A stretch of 47,984 nucleotides of DNA, taken from Methanosphaera stadtmanae (GTDB lineage Archaea > Methanobacteriota > Methanobacteria > Methanobacteriales > Methanobacteriaceae). The notes beneath the pieces are model-generated. The model was not told the origin of the DNA, searched no databases, and saw only the letters and a list, made by a program, of their open reading frames with translations. Positions within the stretch are counted from its first letter, which is position 1. Each line of letters opens with the position of its first letter. The position numbers and the translations under genes were made by a program. The DNA lies in the NCBI GenBank assembly GCA_015062825.1, contig SUTR01000015.1, positions 1 through 47,984 of the forward strand, given 5' to 3'. Shown piece after piece: positions 36,901-44,121 of this stretch.

Positions 36901-38406
36901 CTGATAGTAGTTGAAGTATGTGTTTCTGTTGAGGTCTCTTCTTGTGACTTTAGCTGTTGTGCTGTCTGCTGTATAATCACCGTTTTCATCTTCATATGTG
37001 AATGTTAGTGTAATTGGATAGTAATAGTTGGAGTTGTATGTCAAATCAAAGGTGTTGGATTGTGCAAGGTTAACTGTTGCTATTATATCATTATCCTTTT
37101 TGACTGTAACTGTTCCCTGGTTGACTGTGGTGTTTGTATTTATTGTTACTTTTTTAGTCTCACCTGAGACAATTTTAATATCATCTACCTGCATGGTAAA
37201 TGGTATGACATATTTTTGTGTTGTGACTGTTGCGGTTGCATCTTCTGCTGTGTATTCTCCTGTTTCATCTTCATATGTGAATGTTAATGTGTAGCCTGTT
37301 TCATCAGTCAATAGATAGTCAAATGAGTTTGACTGTGCAAGATTAACTGTTGTGATTATTTGGCCATCTTTTTTAACTGTTATAATACCTTGATTTATAT
37401 TGGGAGTTGTTTGTATTGTAACAGTTTTTGTATCTCCGACATATCCATTTATTGCATCTACATTAATTTTTACGGTTTTTTCATCTGCCTGTGAATCTTT
37501 TACTATTATTGTAATTTCATTTGATTGTGATGATTTGAATACCTCGTTTTCAACGTATTTTGCCATGAATTTGTATGTTCCGGCTGTTGTAAATTGTACG
37601 GATGTTCCGGTTAATGTTTGTCCATTTTCTTCTCTGTTGTTTACTAGATAGGATGTTCCTAAATTATCATTGGAATATAATTCTATTAGTCCTACTGTCA
37701 CGTCACTTGATGAGCTGACTGGTGTGTAGAATGTTACATGGTCACCTACATTTACAGTATTTCCACCACTTATGTTAGTTGATATGGAAGTTGTTGTTGC
37801 AAGTTGAGCTGATGATGATTTGTAGTATACTTTTAGGATGTTGCTTTCGTATCCTGGATGATTACTGTATGTTGCATATAATGTGTTTAGTCCGGGATCT
37901 AATGTTATCTTGTTTCCACTATAGTTGTCATAGGATGATGCTGATATTGCATCTATTTCTGTATCTGTTGGTCCGTCAAAGACACTTATATATCCATTAT
38001 TGGAGAAGTATTGGCCATTATGGTATTCAAAGCTACTTCCATTGCTTAGTACTGGATTTACATATCCGTATACATATAGTGAATTTGATGTTGTAAAGTA
38101 TACTCCTGTATTTTGATCAAATGTATATGATGCGGAATTTGTACTTGGATGTATGTATATGTTTCCTGCTGCATTTTTGATGTTCTTCTGTGTTTTTGTT
38201 GTTTCTTTCTGTTTTGATACTTTTACTTCCTGCAAGTTATTATCTTCCTGGAGAGTTCTTGTTTGGATATTCTCCATATTACTTGTATCTTCCAGTTGGG
38301 TATCTGCTGTTTGGATATCTGTTGTATCAGTAGCAGATGCAAGGCTACAAGTGATTATTGTGATAAATAACATTACAAAGAAGGTGATATATTTCTTATT
38401 CTTCAT
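33919..38406 (-). CDS. ALP4: secreted adhesin-like protein made of Ig-like super-repeats
   Basis: 1495 residues from ATG 38406. An ATG 15 bases upstream (38421) also opens the frame, but AGGT lies six bases before the inner ATG and MKNKKYITFF is the family N-terminus. Signal peptide 1-25 (ends SLASA). After a Thr/Gln-rich linker, three super-repeats of about 280-300 residues follow. Each has an opening YFN[YF]Y-x-D segment, a Y-V-T-V-E-N strand block with TNPNSI, an 'A-x-V-G-D-x-K-T-V-x-I-x-T-x-P' Ig-like domain and a 'M-Q-V-D...EGQTKT' one. Two further Ig-like domains with F-K-[IL]-N-G-K-T and D-E/D-N-G-K close the protein. No beta-helix and no C-terminal membrane helix are visible. The protein is Asn/Thr-rich and beta-only, fitting an extended surface fibre. 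Confidence 0.92.
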   Translation of the reverse strand: MKNKKYITFFVMLFITIITCSLASATDTTDIQTADTQLEDTSNMENIQTRTLQEDNNLQEVKVSKQKETTKTQKNIKNAAGNIYIHPSTNSASYTFDQNTGVYFTTSNSLYVYGYVNPVLSNGSSFEYHNGQYFSNNGYISVFDGPTDTEIDAISASSYDNYSGNKITLDPGLNTLYATYSNHPGYESNILKVYYKSSSAQLATTTSISTNISGGNTVNVGDHVTFYTPVSSSSDVTVGLIELYSNDNLGTSYLVNNREENGQTLTGTSVQFTTAGTYKFMAKYVENEVFKSSQSNEITIIVKDSQADEKTVKINVDAINGYVGDTKTVTIQTTPNINQGIITVKKDGQIITTVNLAQSNSFDYLLTDETGYTLTFTYEDETGEYTAEDATATVTTQKYVIPFTMQVDDIKIVSGETKKVTINTNTTVNQGTVTVKKDNDIIATVNLAQSNTFDLTYNSNYYYPITLTFTYEDENGDYTADSTTAKVTRRDLNRNTYFNYYQDQQKNVEYDQNTLTTHANTEESLYVTVENSYSSSSPITTEGNITVTCNDIQIAKITNPNSITQPVKFTFTNAGEYTLTFDFETASGYYDGRGEFTVVVLEEGQAIPITIDADDIEATVGDTKTVSITTTPEVNQGTITVKKDDQTITTIDLSQTNSFDMELNEVTQEPYTLTISYNDPSGKYQAEDKQITVTVNKVITPFTMQVDSTRMMEGQTKTFTINTNTTVKQGIVTVKNKDTLIAEVDLSQTNTFNYTYTSSSTYSYSETLTLTYTDSQKDYQANNTTVRIEKRTPNDNYYFNYYADEEKQTEYNNELTTTVGKQETIYVEPQNYYGTITYAGNITATIDGQEIASITNPNSITQPITFSFNKTGVYNITFDFMCSYSSYDIVQNFTVTVVEEKIPVEISAENINATVGDVKTVTINTNPQIQQGTVTITKDDQIIATVDLSQSNSFELELNEITQQPYTLILSYEDESNTYEAEIATITVTVNKKTTPLAITVDDFTIKEGQTKTVTINTDIEVEQGIITITDNNGQTLTTVDLSNADTFEYAYDDSISYPVTYTISYNDQDNDYIANDTTFKVTKKAYNANTYFNFYADENKEVEYSENNMTTIINRNVPLYVTVENSYSSSSPLTTEGNITITLNGEEKGRITNPNSISQELTFGFTQTGTYVFTFEFETESGYFDGIQNFTFEVVEPTQIEVTADAIQTTVGMTKTITINTNPKVEQGIVTIKDNDETIAIVNLSEGNTFEYTTSNTKSKTLTINYVDEQGLYYAIDSTTTVTVTKQEAIITIDEVDATAGQNATITAHITDKQGNMVNGGKVIFKINGKTIKDDNGKVIYVTVENGLATLDYYINLTWKAKELNITAVYSGTTNTESARNSTNTLVKAPVENTKITITPFDEEVKTGSNITLKVQISNNDMPITGGRVVFKLNGKTLKDENGKVLYFDVDDNGIVTYNYNIGKLKAKSYKVEAIFISTIYDRISDSTTLNVIN
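34994..36834 (-). repeat. Near-identical 56-bp copies in ALP4 super-repeats
   Basis: 34994-35049 and 36779-36834 are identical except for one base, about 1.8 kb apart, within super-repeats that are otherwise clearly diverged. They encode the Y-V-T-V-E-N-S-Y-S-S-S-S-P-[LI]-T-T-E-G segment. Confidence 0.7.
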
Positions 38407-38522
38407 AATCTTACCTGTCATTTAATTGGTTTTATTTTTAAATAATACATGAGTGAATTAACTGATTTATCGTTAACGTTTAGTAATTATATTAATTATT
38501 CGTTAATGATTATTGATTTACG

Positions 38523-38546
38523 TTTTGTTTAAATGCTTAAACAAAA
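38523..38546. promoter_or_regulatory. 10-bp palindrome upstream of ALP4
   Basis: TTTTGTTTAA (38523-38532) and TTAAACAAAA (38537-38546) are perfect inverted copies around ATGC, about 120-140 bases before the ALP4 start. TCGTTAA motifs (one in a CGTTAACG palindrome) lie between. Operator-like; the cognate regulator is unknown. Confidence 0.35.
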
Positions 38547-38694
38547 AATAATTAATGAAAATTCACCATAGTAATAGTTTTGTAAAATATTGTATTTATA
38601 AATTTAGGTATACTTAAATTCATAGTTATTATGATATTGGAATAAATCAAGAACAAAAAGAAGAAAAAAATAGAAAAAAGATAGTTAATGTTAG

Positions 38695-38946
38695 TTATTT
38701 ATTAAATTTATAATTATAAAATACTAGAATATAAGATAGAATCATCAATATAACAAAAATCCACATTAAGGTCATATTCTCCATATGACCAAGAACATAC
38801 ACCCTGATAATCATATACACAGAAATTAAGGTAAACAATATGCTTACAACAAAATCCTGAATTTTAAACTTGGAATAACCCTTTACATCATTCTTGTCAA
38901 CATCCAATGATTTCATTATTATCTCATCATAATCCTTTTTAGGCAT
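38695..38946 (-). CDS. Small two-helix membrane protein
   Basis: 83 residues from ATG 38946; a TTG four codons earlier could also start. The N-terminal half is charged and cytosolic-looking (KKDYDEIIMKSLDVDKNDVKGYSKFKI). Two hydrophobic segments follow (about 43-62 and 68-85 on the longer numbering), and the protein ends YNYKFNK. It begins about 20 bases after the stop of the 156-residue gene and is probably co-transcribed with it. Function not recognised. Confidence 0.65.
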   Translation of the reverse strand: MPKKDYDEIIMKSLDVDKNDVKGYSKFKIQDFVVSILFTLISVYMIIRVYVLGHMENMTLMWIFVILMILSYILVFYNYKFNK

Positions 38947-38967
38947 ATAACCACACAAATAGACCTT

Positions 38968-39438
38968 TTATACAAGTGAATCAAGGGACTCAAAAAAGCC
39001 TGAATACTTATTGAGAACTTCCCTTAAATCACCAGCAGACATTGTAGTAAATGTCAATTCCCGAAGCTCATCATTTACATTATACTTGATAAAATCATCC
39101 TCCTCATCAAGAAAATACTTGTTAAATTCATCAAGTATTGCATTATATCTTTGCTCTGTTATATTATACATTCTTTCATGATTGAATATGTCCATCGCAT
39201 GTATAATACCAGTCTTATATATGCCAGTACAATGGGTTAGACTTACCTTGACCTGCATATAATATGGTACATCTATACGGTTGCAGCTTAATATGAAATG
39301 TATCTTACATGTTACATGATCATCTTTTACCGTATCCAATATATATTTTAAGAATGTGAAATGCTTAAGATTGACATCATTATAAAAATCCATTAAAAAT
39401 CCCATCCAATTATTATCATATATTATACTGTTTTTCAT
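38968..39438 (-). CDS. Hypothetical protein, 156 residues
   Basis: Cytosolic-looking alpha/beta protein: a beta-rich middle (VTCKIHFILSCNRIDVPYYMQVKVSLTH) followed by helices (ERMYNITEQRYNAILDEFNKYF) and a C-terminal helix pair. No signal peptide or membrane segment. Divergent from the flavodoxin gene, and first gene of a likely two-gene unit with the small membrane protein. I do not recognise a family. Confidence 0.65.
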   Translation of the reverse strand: MKNSIIYDNNWMGFLMDFYNDVNLKHFTFLKYILDTVKDDHVTCKIHFILSCNRIDVPYYMQVKVSLTHCTGIYKTGIIHAMDIFNHERMYNITEQRYNAILDEFNKYFLDEEDDFIKYNVNDELRELTFTTMSAGDLREVLNKYSGFFESLDSLV

Positions 39439-39526
39439 TCATCATTTAAATTTATTTAGAATATCGGATAAATTTAAATAATCATAGTAATAAAGCATTA
39501 CACATAAGATAACGGGAGTAATATAT

Positions 39527-39991
39527 ATGACAAATAGAATAGTAGCATATTTCAGTGCAAGCAATGTAACTAAAAATGTAGCAGAAAAAATAGCAAAGAC
39601 CATAGATGCTGATATCTTTGAAATAGAACCAAAAGAAAAATATTCATCTGCTGATTTGAACTGGAATGACAAGAACAGCCGTTCATCCATTGAAATGAAT
39701 GACAGAAGCTCCAGGCCAGAGATAGTATCAGCACTTGATGCAACAGACTATGATGAAATACTCATAGGATTTCCAGTATGGTGGTATACTGCACCAACAA
39801 TAATCAATACATTCATTGAAGCAAGCAATCTAGAGGGAAAAACCGTGATTCCATTTTGTACAAGTGGTGGCTCTGGTATTGGAGCATGTGAAGATGACCT
39901 TAAAAAGGCATATCCTGAGATTAACTGGAAGAAAGGATTAAAACTAACCTCATCAACAAGTGATGATAAAATCAGATCATGGATTGAATAA
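39527..39991 (+). CDS. Flavodoxin family protein
   Basis: 154 residues, the length of a flavodoxin-like single domain. FMN-binding landmarks: the phosphate loop in VAYFSASNVTKNVAEKIA (residues 6-23), the 50s loop region FPVWWYTAPTIINTFI (about 84-99) and the 90s loop FCTSGGSGIGAC (about 111-122). It belongs to the 'flavodoxin_4' type common in anaerobes, usually electron carriers or small reductases in the cytosol. The start is supported by GGGAG nine bases upstream of ATG 39527. Monocistronic; its partner is not evident from context. Confidence 0.88.
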   Translation: MTNRIVAYFSASNVTKNVAEKIAKTIDADIFEIEPKEKYSSADLNWNDKNSRSSIEMNDRSSRPEIVSALDATDYDEILIGFPVWWYTAPTIINTFIEASNLEGKTVIPFCTSGGSGIGACEDDLKKAYPEINWKKGLKLTSSTSDDKIRSWIE

Positions 39992-40112
39992 TAAAAATTG
40001 AATGTTTAAAACGTGACAGAAGAAAGTATTGGTTAAAATAGATGATGAATATAAATATCATGACATTCAAATTGACTATGCATAGTTTTAAGGAAATATT
40101 TGTGTGATTTAT

Positions 40113-40442
40113 ATGATTGATGAAAGCATTGATAAGTCTGATATAGAAAAGATGTTAAACTTCATAATAGTATATATTGATATGTACATAGAATATTGTC
40201 ATAATGAAAACTTATCCATAAACGGTGATTTAACAGCAGAAATCTATGATAATATTTATATTCTAGAAGAATATATCCAAAATGAGGAATCAATAAATAA
40301 AGAAAAGATAGAAGAAGTAGTTGATGCTCTTGTAGAAATTAAAGAGGAGATTCTATCAATAAATGACATAGACTTATTCAACCATGTTCACATCATATTC
40401 GAATATACAACTGATGAATTAATTAGAATTCTTAAAAAATAA
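40113..40442 (+). CDS. Small acidic helical hypothetical protein
   Basis: 109 residues from ATG 40113; an in-frame GTG at 40104 is the alternative. GTGTGAT six bases before the ATG and AAGGA before the GTG are both passable ribosome sites. The protein is acidic, Ile/Glu-rich and almost all helical (DIEKMLNFIIVYIDMYIEYCHN, KEKIEEVVDALVEIKEEIL), with no signal peptide. It converges with the acetyltransferase gene. No family recognised. Confidence 0.6.
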   Translation: MIDESIDKSDIEKMLNFIIVYIDMYIEYCHNENLSINGDLTAEIYDNIYILEEYIQNEESINKEKIEEVVDALVEIKEEILSINDIDLFNHVHIIFEYTTDELIRILKK

Positions 40443-40483
40443 TAAGATAGGATAATCCTATTCAATTAACCTCCACATTTCTT

Positions 40484-41059
40484 CTATAAATCATTTTCAA
40501 TATCCCGAATAACCCTAGCCGGAACACCAACAGCTAAGCTATCATCTGGAATGTCACTTGTTACAACAGCACCTGCACCAATAACTACATTGCTTCCAAT
40601 GGTAACTCCAGGAAGAATAGTTACATTTCCACCAATCCACACATCACTTCCTATCGTTACAGGACTAGTTACACACATATGATCTCGTCTTCCCCTGGGA
40701 TTTATTGGATGACCCACTGTTGTAATAATGGTATTTGGTCCAATCATCACATGGTCTCCTATATTAACATCAGTCACATCAAGTATGGTTACATTGTAGT
40801 TTGCAAAGAAATTATCACCCACATGTATATTTCGTCCATTGTCACATACAAAGTTCTGTTCAATACGTATGGAGTTTCCCATGCTTCCAAGCATCTGACT
40901 TAAATGTCTAGTTAGTGCCTCATCATCAGTGGCATCAATACTATTATATATTTTACATTGTCTGATTGCATTATTTTTTATTTCAGCTATCTGTTCATCA
41001 TCAAAACAGTAATCAAGTCCTGCCTTTAGTTTTTCCAATTCACTCATCATAACATTCAC
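40484..41059 (-). CDS. Maltose/galactoside-type O-acetyltransferase (LacA/Maa family)
   Basis: 191 residues, the standard length. The N-terminal Mac domain (EKLKAGLDYCFDDEQIAEIKNNAIRQCKIYN) is followed by left-handed beta-helix hexapeptide repeats from about residue 62 (VGDNFFANYNVTILD, IGDHVMIGPNTIITTVGHP, IGSDVWIGGNVTILPGVTIG). His117 in TTVGHPINP is the expected catalytic base; the enzyme transfers acetyl from acetyl-CoA to a sugar hydroxyl in the cytosol. AAGGA lies seven bases before ATG 41059; MMSELEK at codons 4-5 is an alternative start. It is a single gene with a promoter in the 41060-41238 gap. The natural acceptor is unknown. Confidence 0.92.
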   Translation of the reverse strand: MNVMMSELEKLKAGLDYCFDDEQIAEIKNNAIRQCKIYNSIDATDDEALTRHLSQMLGSMGNSIRIEQNFVCDNGRNIHVGDNFFANYNVTILDVTDVNIGDHVMIGPNTIITTVGHPINPRGRRDHMCVTSPVTIGSDVWIGGNVTILPGVTIGSNVVIGAGAVVTSDIPDDSLAVGVPARVIRDIENDL

Positions 41060-41238
41060 GTATCCTTAGTTATACTTATCTTTATATGAATAATCTATTA
41101 AATTTTTTAGATTGGTTATTATCATATATTTTTCTTTAAAAAGACAAATTATGTATTATTAAATTTAGAGTAACCTAAAAATTAATAGTTTTAAATATTG
41201 CTATTGTTATACATTTATATATATTAAGGAGTGATTAA

Positions 41239-41793
41239 ATGAAAATTATAGGAATAAATACCAGCCCTAGAGAAAACAGTAACTGTGAAATAGCACTTAA
41301 AAAAGCATTAGAAGCAGCAGAAAGCAAAGGTGCTGAAACAGAAATAATCAACACCAACAAATTAAACATTACAGCTTGTCAAGCAGATAACTACTGTAAA
41401 GAACATGAAGGAAAATGTGCAATCGACGATGATATGACACAAATATACAAAGCTATAGAAGAAGCAGATGGAGTCATTCTATCAGCACCTGTTTACTTCT
41501 TTGATGTAAATGCACAGGCAAAATTAGTAATCGACAGATTATATTCATATTTCATGTTCCCATTTGCAGAAACCTATGGAAAGAAAAACTTCTCCATGAT
41601 TGTTTCACAAGGAACACCTGATGAAGGAGCATTCAAACAAACAATAGACGTACAAGCTAATGCATTTGGATTTTTAGGCTTTGAAGTTAAAGATGTTGTA
41701 GTACTTACTGACAACAATGTTCCTGCAGCAGTAGCGGATAAAGAAGATCAACTTGCAAAAGTAGTGGAATTAGGAGAAAATATAGTAAACTAA
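41239..41793 (+). CDS. NADPH-dependent FMN reductase / iron-sulfur-flavoprotein-like protein
   Basis: 184 residues. Flavodoxin-like fold with KIIGINTSPRENSNCEIALKKAL as the FMN phosphate loop, an E-I-I-N-T-N-K-L strand, and LSAPVYFFDVNAQAKLVIDRLY as the second FMN loop and helix. A Cys segment (TACQADNYCKEHEGKCAIDDDM) sits where iron-sulfur flavoproteins of methanogens carry a compact cluster motif. Its spacing (C-x5-C-x6-C) has one Cys fewer than the usual C-x2-C-x2-C-x4-7-C, so a [4Fe-4S] cluster is doubtful. AAGGAGTGAT stands six bases before the ATG, a very strong start. It probably handles electron transfer or detoxification of oxidants. Monocistronic. Confidence 0.85.
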   Translation: MKIIGINTSPRENSNCEIALKKALEAAESKGAETEIINTNKLNITACQADNYCKEHEGKCAIDDDMTQIYKAIEEADGVILSAPVYFFDVNAQAKLVIDRLYSYFMFPFAETYGKKNFSMIVSQGTPDEGAFKQTIDVQANAFGFLGFEVKDVVVLTDNNVPAAVADKEDQLAKVVELGENIVN

Positions 41794-42001
41794 TTTTACT
41801 CATACTTAACCTCCCTTACATTTTAAAGAATTCACGAGTAATTATTTCTAAATTATCCCATACTTATTTAATAAGATACATATTTGCTAGTTTTAATATA
41901 ATAATTCAATAAAAAAAGACTTATAATTACATTAGTTAAGGTATTAGATTAAAATATCTAAAGTTGATAAAAAAATAGTTTTATTCAATGATTTGAATTT
42001 T

Positions 42002-42042
42002 TGAAAAAAAAAGTTATGAACATATGAAAATATTCATATGTT
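42002..42042 (-). terminator. Hairpin terminator of the marR-MATE operon
   Basis: ACATATGAA (42020-42028) and TTCATATGT (42033-42041) form a perfect 9-bp stem with a 4-base loop directly after the MATE stop codon. A run of ten T follows on the minus strand (42005-42012 region). Confidence 0.65.
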
Positions 42043-43410
42043 TTATTCGTAGTTAAGTAGGCGATTCATGTAAATGTTTGCCCATATAAAGCTTATTAAT
42101 CCACCAATGAATCCACCAGCTACTACACCATAATAAATTCCTATTTCTCCCCATCCAAACATGACACCGAAGAGATATGAAAATACTACTTCAAGAAGTA
42201 ATGCTCTGATGAATGTTAGGAATAATGATGTGAATCCTTTTCCTACTCCCTGGAACATCATAGCAGATACCATACCAAGACAGACTGCATAGATGAATAT
42301 TATCATTATCTGTATAAGACTGGCTATACGTGGTGCAAGTGCTGCACTTGAGGAATATGCAAATACTTGACTGATTTGTGGTGCAAAGAAGAAGAATATT
42401 ACTGCCATAACTGTACTTACAAGTAATCCTAATTTAAGAGTGTAATTATATGCATTTTTAAGTTTTCTGTAGTTTCTTGCTCCATATGCTGCTCCTACTA
42501 CTGTAAGAAGTGCTGTACCGAATCCCATAAGTGGAATCATTGATAGCTGTATGAGTCTCATACCTGCTGTATATACTGCTACTGCTGCTGTTCCTGATAC
42601 CAATACAAGGAAGTAGTTTTCTATGATACCCAATATACTGAATATAAGGTTTTCTGCAGTAGATGGTATTGCCACGTTTAGTATTCCAAATGTTATGCTG
42701 TTTTCATATTTGAAGTTTTTAATGCTTAAATCAAGGTATGTGTCCTTTTTAATGTGCATCCAGTATAAGAGAACGATACAACTTAGGAATCCGGATAATA
42801 CCGTTGCCCATGCTGCACCTTTTATACCCATATTCAGAACATAGATAAATACAGGATCAAGTATAATGTTGAATATTGCAGTTATTGCCATTACATACAT
42901 TGCTCTTTTTACATCACCCTCAGATCTTAGTATTGCTGTTCCAACATTACTATATATGAATATGATCATGAATGAGAATACAATTCCCCCATAATCAAGG
43001 GATGCTTGTGTTGCAGATCCTGCTCCCATAATATTGAGTACTGCAGGTAGTAAAAAGTACATTGCAATTGAACCTAGTATACTGATTATTATAGTCAATA
43101 ATAAACTGTGCAATGCAGTGTTATTTGCCTCTGATGTATTTTCTGCTCCGATAAATCTTGCAATTAAGGAGTTTGCTCCTGCTCCCACACCATTTCCTAA
43201 TCCTATGAGTATCATGAACAATGGACTTATAAATCCTATTGCTGCCAGTGCATCTGAACCTAGTCCTGCTACCCATATACTGTCTGCTAAGTTATATGCC
43301 ATGATAAGAAACATACTGACCATCATTGGCCATGCAAGTTTCCTAATTGCTATTTTATAGTCTCCTTTTATTAATTCTATATTGCTGTTTTTGCCATTTT
43401 CTTGGGCCAT
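42043..43410 (-). CDS. MATE family multidrug/Na+-coupled efflux transporter
   Basis: 455 residues with about 12 membrane helices, the standard MATE size. Landmarks: IELIKGDYKIAIRKLAWPMMVSM at the start, NLADSIWVAGLGSDALAAIGF in helix 1-2, the conserved GLGNGVGAGANSLIARFIGA loop, and its pseudo-repeat in the second half (IPLMGFGTALLTVVGAAYGARNYRK). Such pumps export cationic drugs or metabolites in exchange for Na+ or H+. GGAGGT stands six bases before ATG 43410, a perfect ribosome site. Only 16 bases separate it from the upstream MarR gene, so it is the second gene of a two-gene operon presumably controlled by that regulator. Confidence 0.95.
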   Translation of the reverse strand: MAQENGKNSNIELIKGDYKIAIRKLAWPMMVSMFLIMAYNLADSIWVAGLGSDALAAIGFISPLFMILIGLGNGVGAGANSLIARFIGAENTSEANNTALHSLLLTIIISILGSIAMYFLLPAVLNIMGAGSATQASLDYGGIVFSFMIIFIYSNVGTAILRSEGDVKRAMYVMAITAIFNIILDPVFIYVLNMGIKGAAWATVLSGFLSCIVLLYWMHIKKDTYLDLSIKNFKYENSITFGILNVAIPSTAENLIFSILGIIENYFLVLVSGTAAVAVYTAGMRLIQLSMIPLMGFGTALLTVVGAAYGARNYRKLKNAYNYTLKLGLLVSTVMAVIFFFFAPQISQVFAYSSSAALAPRIASLIQIMIIFIYAVCLGMVSAMMFQGVGKGFTSLFLTFIRALLLEVVFSYLFGVMFGWGEIGIYYGVVAGGFIGGLISFIWANIYMNRLLNYE

Positions 43411-43426
43411 TTAGTACCTCCTATTT

Positions 43427-43879
43427 TTATATATTTTCTTGATTATATTTTTGTGAGTTTTCCAGTAATCTTAGAGTAAAGTCTATCATTTCTTCTCTTG
43501 TTATTTGACTGTTTTTAAGTATTTCTTTTTCTCTTTTGACTCCTTCATCTCTAAGATCCATTGCTATTTCTTCACCTTTTGGTGTTAAACTAATTTTGTT
43601 TTGTCTTCTATTATCATTATCTTCTGTTCTTTTGATGTATCCGTTGTCTTCTAATTTTCTTAAGACTCTGGTTAATTGTCCATTATCTATTTGAAGGTGT
43701 TTACTAATATCTTTCTGATAGACATATCCATGATTTAATAATTTAAGAAAAATTGGTACAGATTGTACTGATAATTTATGATCTTTAAGATATGCACCAT
43801 AATAAGAATTTTGACTCTTTAAATACATCATAAAAAGTAGAGATAATGTTAGGTTATCTTTATCAATTGGACATTCCAT
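43427..43879 (-). CDS. MarR family transcriptional regulator
   Basis: 150 residues. MarR winged-helix layout: N-terminal dimer helix (LTLSLLFMMYLKSQNSYYGAYL), QSVPIFLKLLNHGYVYQKDISKHLQIDNGQLTRVLRKLEDNGYIKRTEDNDNRRQNKISLTPKG as helix-turn-helix plus wing (the D-N-R-R-x-N-x-I-x-L-T-x-x-G signature is textbook), then a C-terminal dimer helix. First gene of the operon with the MATE pump, so it likely represses its own operon and is released by a small ligand. A near-perfect operator candidate surrounds the TATA box 43-76 bases upstream of the start. Confidence 0.95.
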   Translation of the reverse strand: MECPIDKDNLTLSLLFMMYLKSQNSYYGAYLKDHKLSVQSVPIFLKLLNHGYVYQKDISKHLQIDNGQLTRVLRKLEDNGYIKRTEDNDNRRQNKISLTPKGEEIAMDLRDEGVKREKEILKNSQITREEMIDFTLRLLENSQKYNQENI

Positions 43880-43921
43880 GTTAATTAATGCCTCATTACT
43901 TTGATGTTAATATATTTATTT

Positions 43922-43955
43922 ATTTGACTATATATAATTATTGATAAAGTCAAAT
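43922..43955 (-). promoter_or_regulatory. Promoter and candidate MarR operator
   Basis: ATTTGACT (43922-43929) and AGTCAAAT (43948-43955) are perfect 8-bp inverted arms around an A/T core containing TTATATATA on the minus strand, a good TATA box for the marR-MATE operon. Binding here would block TBP/TFB. Confidence 0.55.
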
Positions 43956-43991
43956 ATTGCAAATAGAAAATATTAAAAACATCAAATATTG
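43950..43991 (+). repeat. Direct repeat TCAAATATTG upstream of marR
   Basis: Copies at 43950-43959 and 43982-43991, 32 bases apart (about three helical turns). The first copy overlaps one arm of the candidate operator, suggesting a second regulator contact. Confidence 0.35.
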
Positions 43992-44121
43992 AAGAGAATA
44001 ATATTTATTAAACAGAGACATTTCATATTTATACGATTATCACTTTAAAAATTAGTTTTACATAACAATTTAAGACCATACCAACTAATTATCTAAAAAA
44101 TATAAAAGAGGAGTTTAAAGA

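Noticed and set aside
39442-39690. 82-codon minus-strand frame with hydrophobic stretches
   Set aside because: Lies antisense to the well-supported flavodoxin gene and has no ribosome site.
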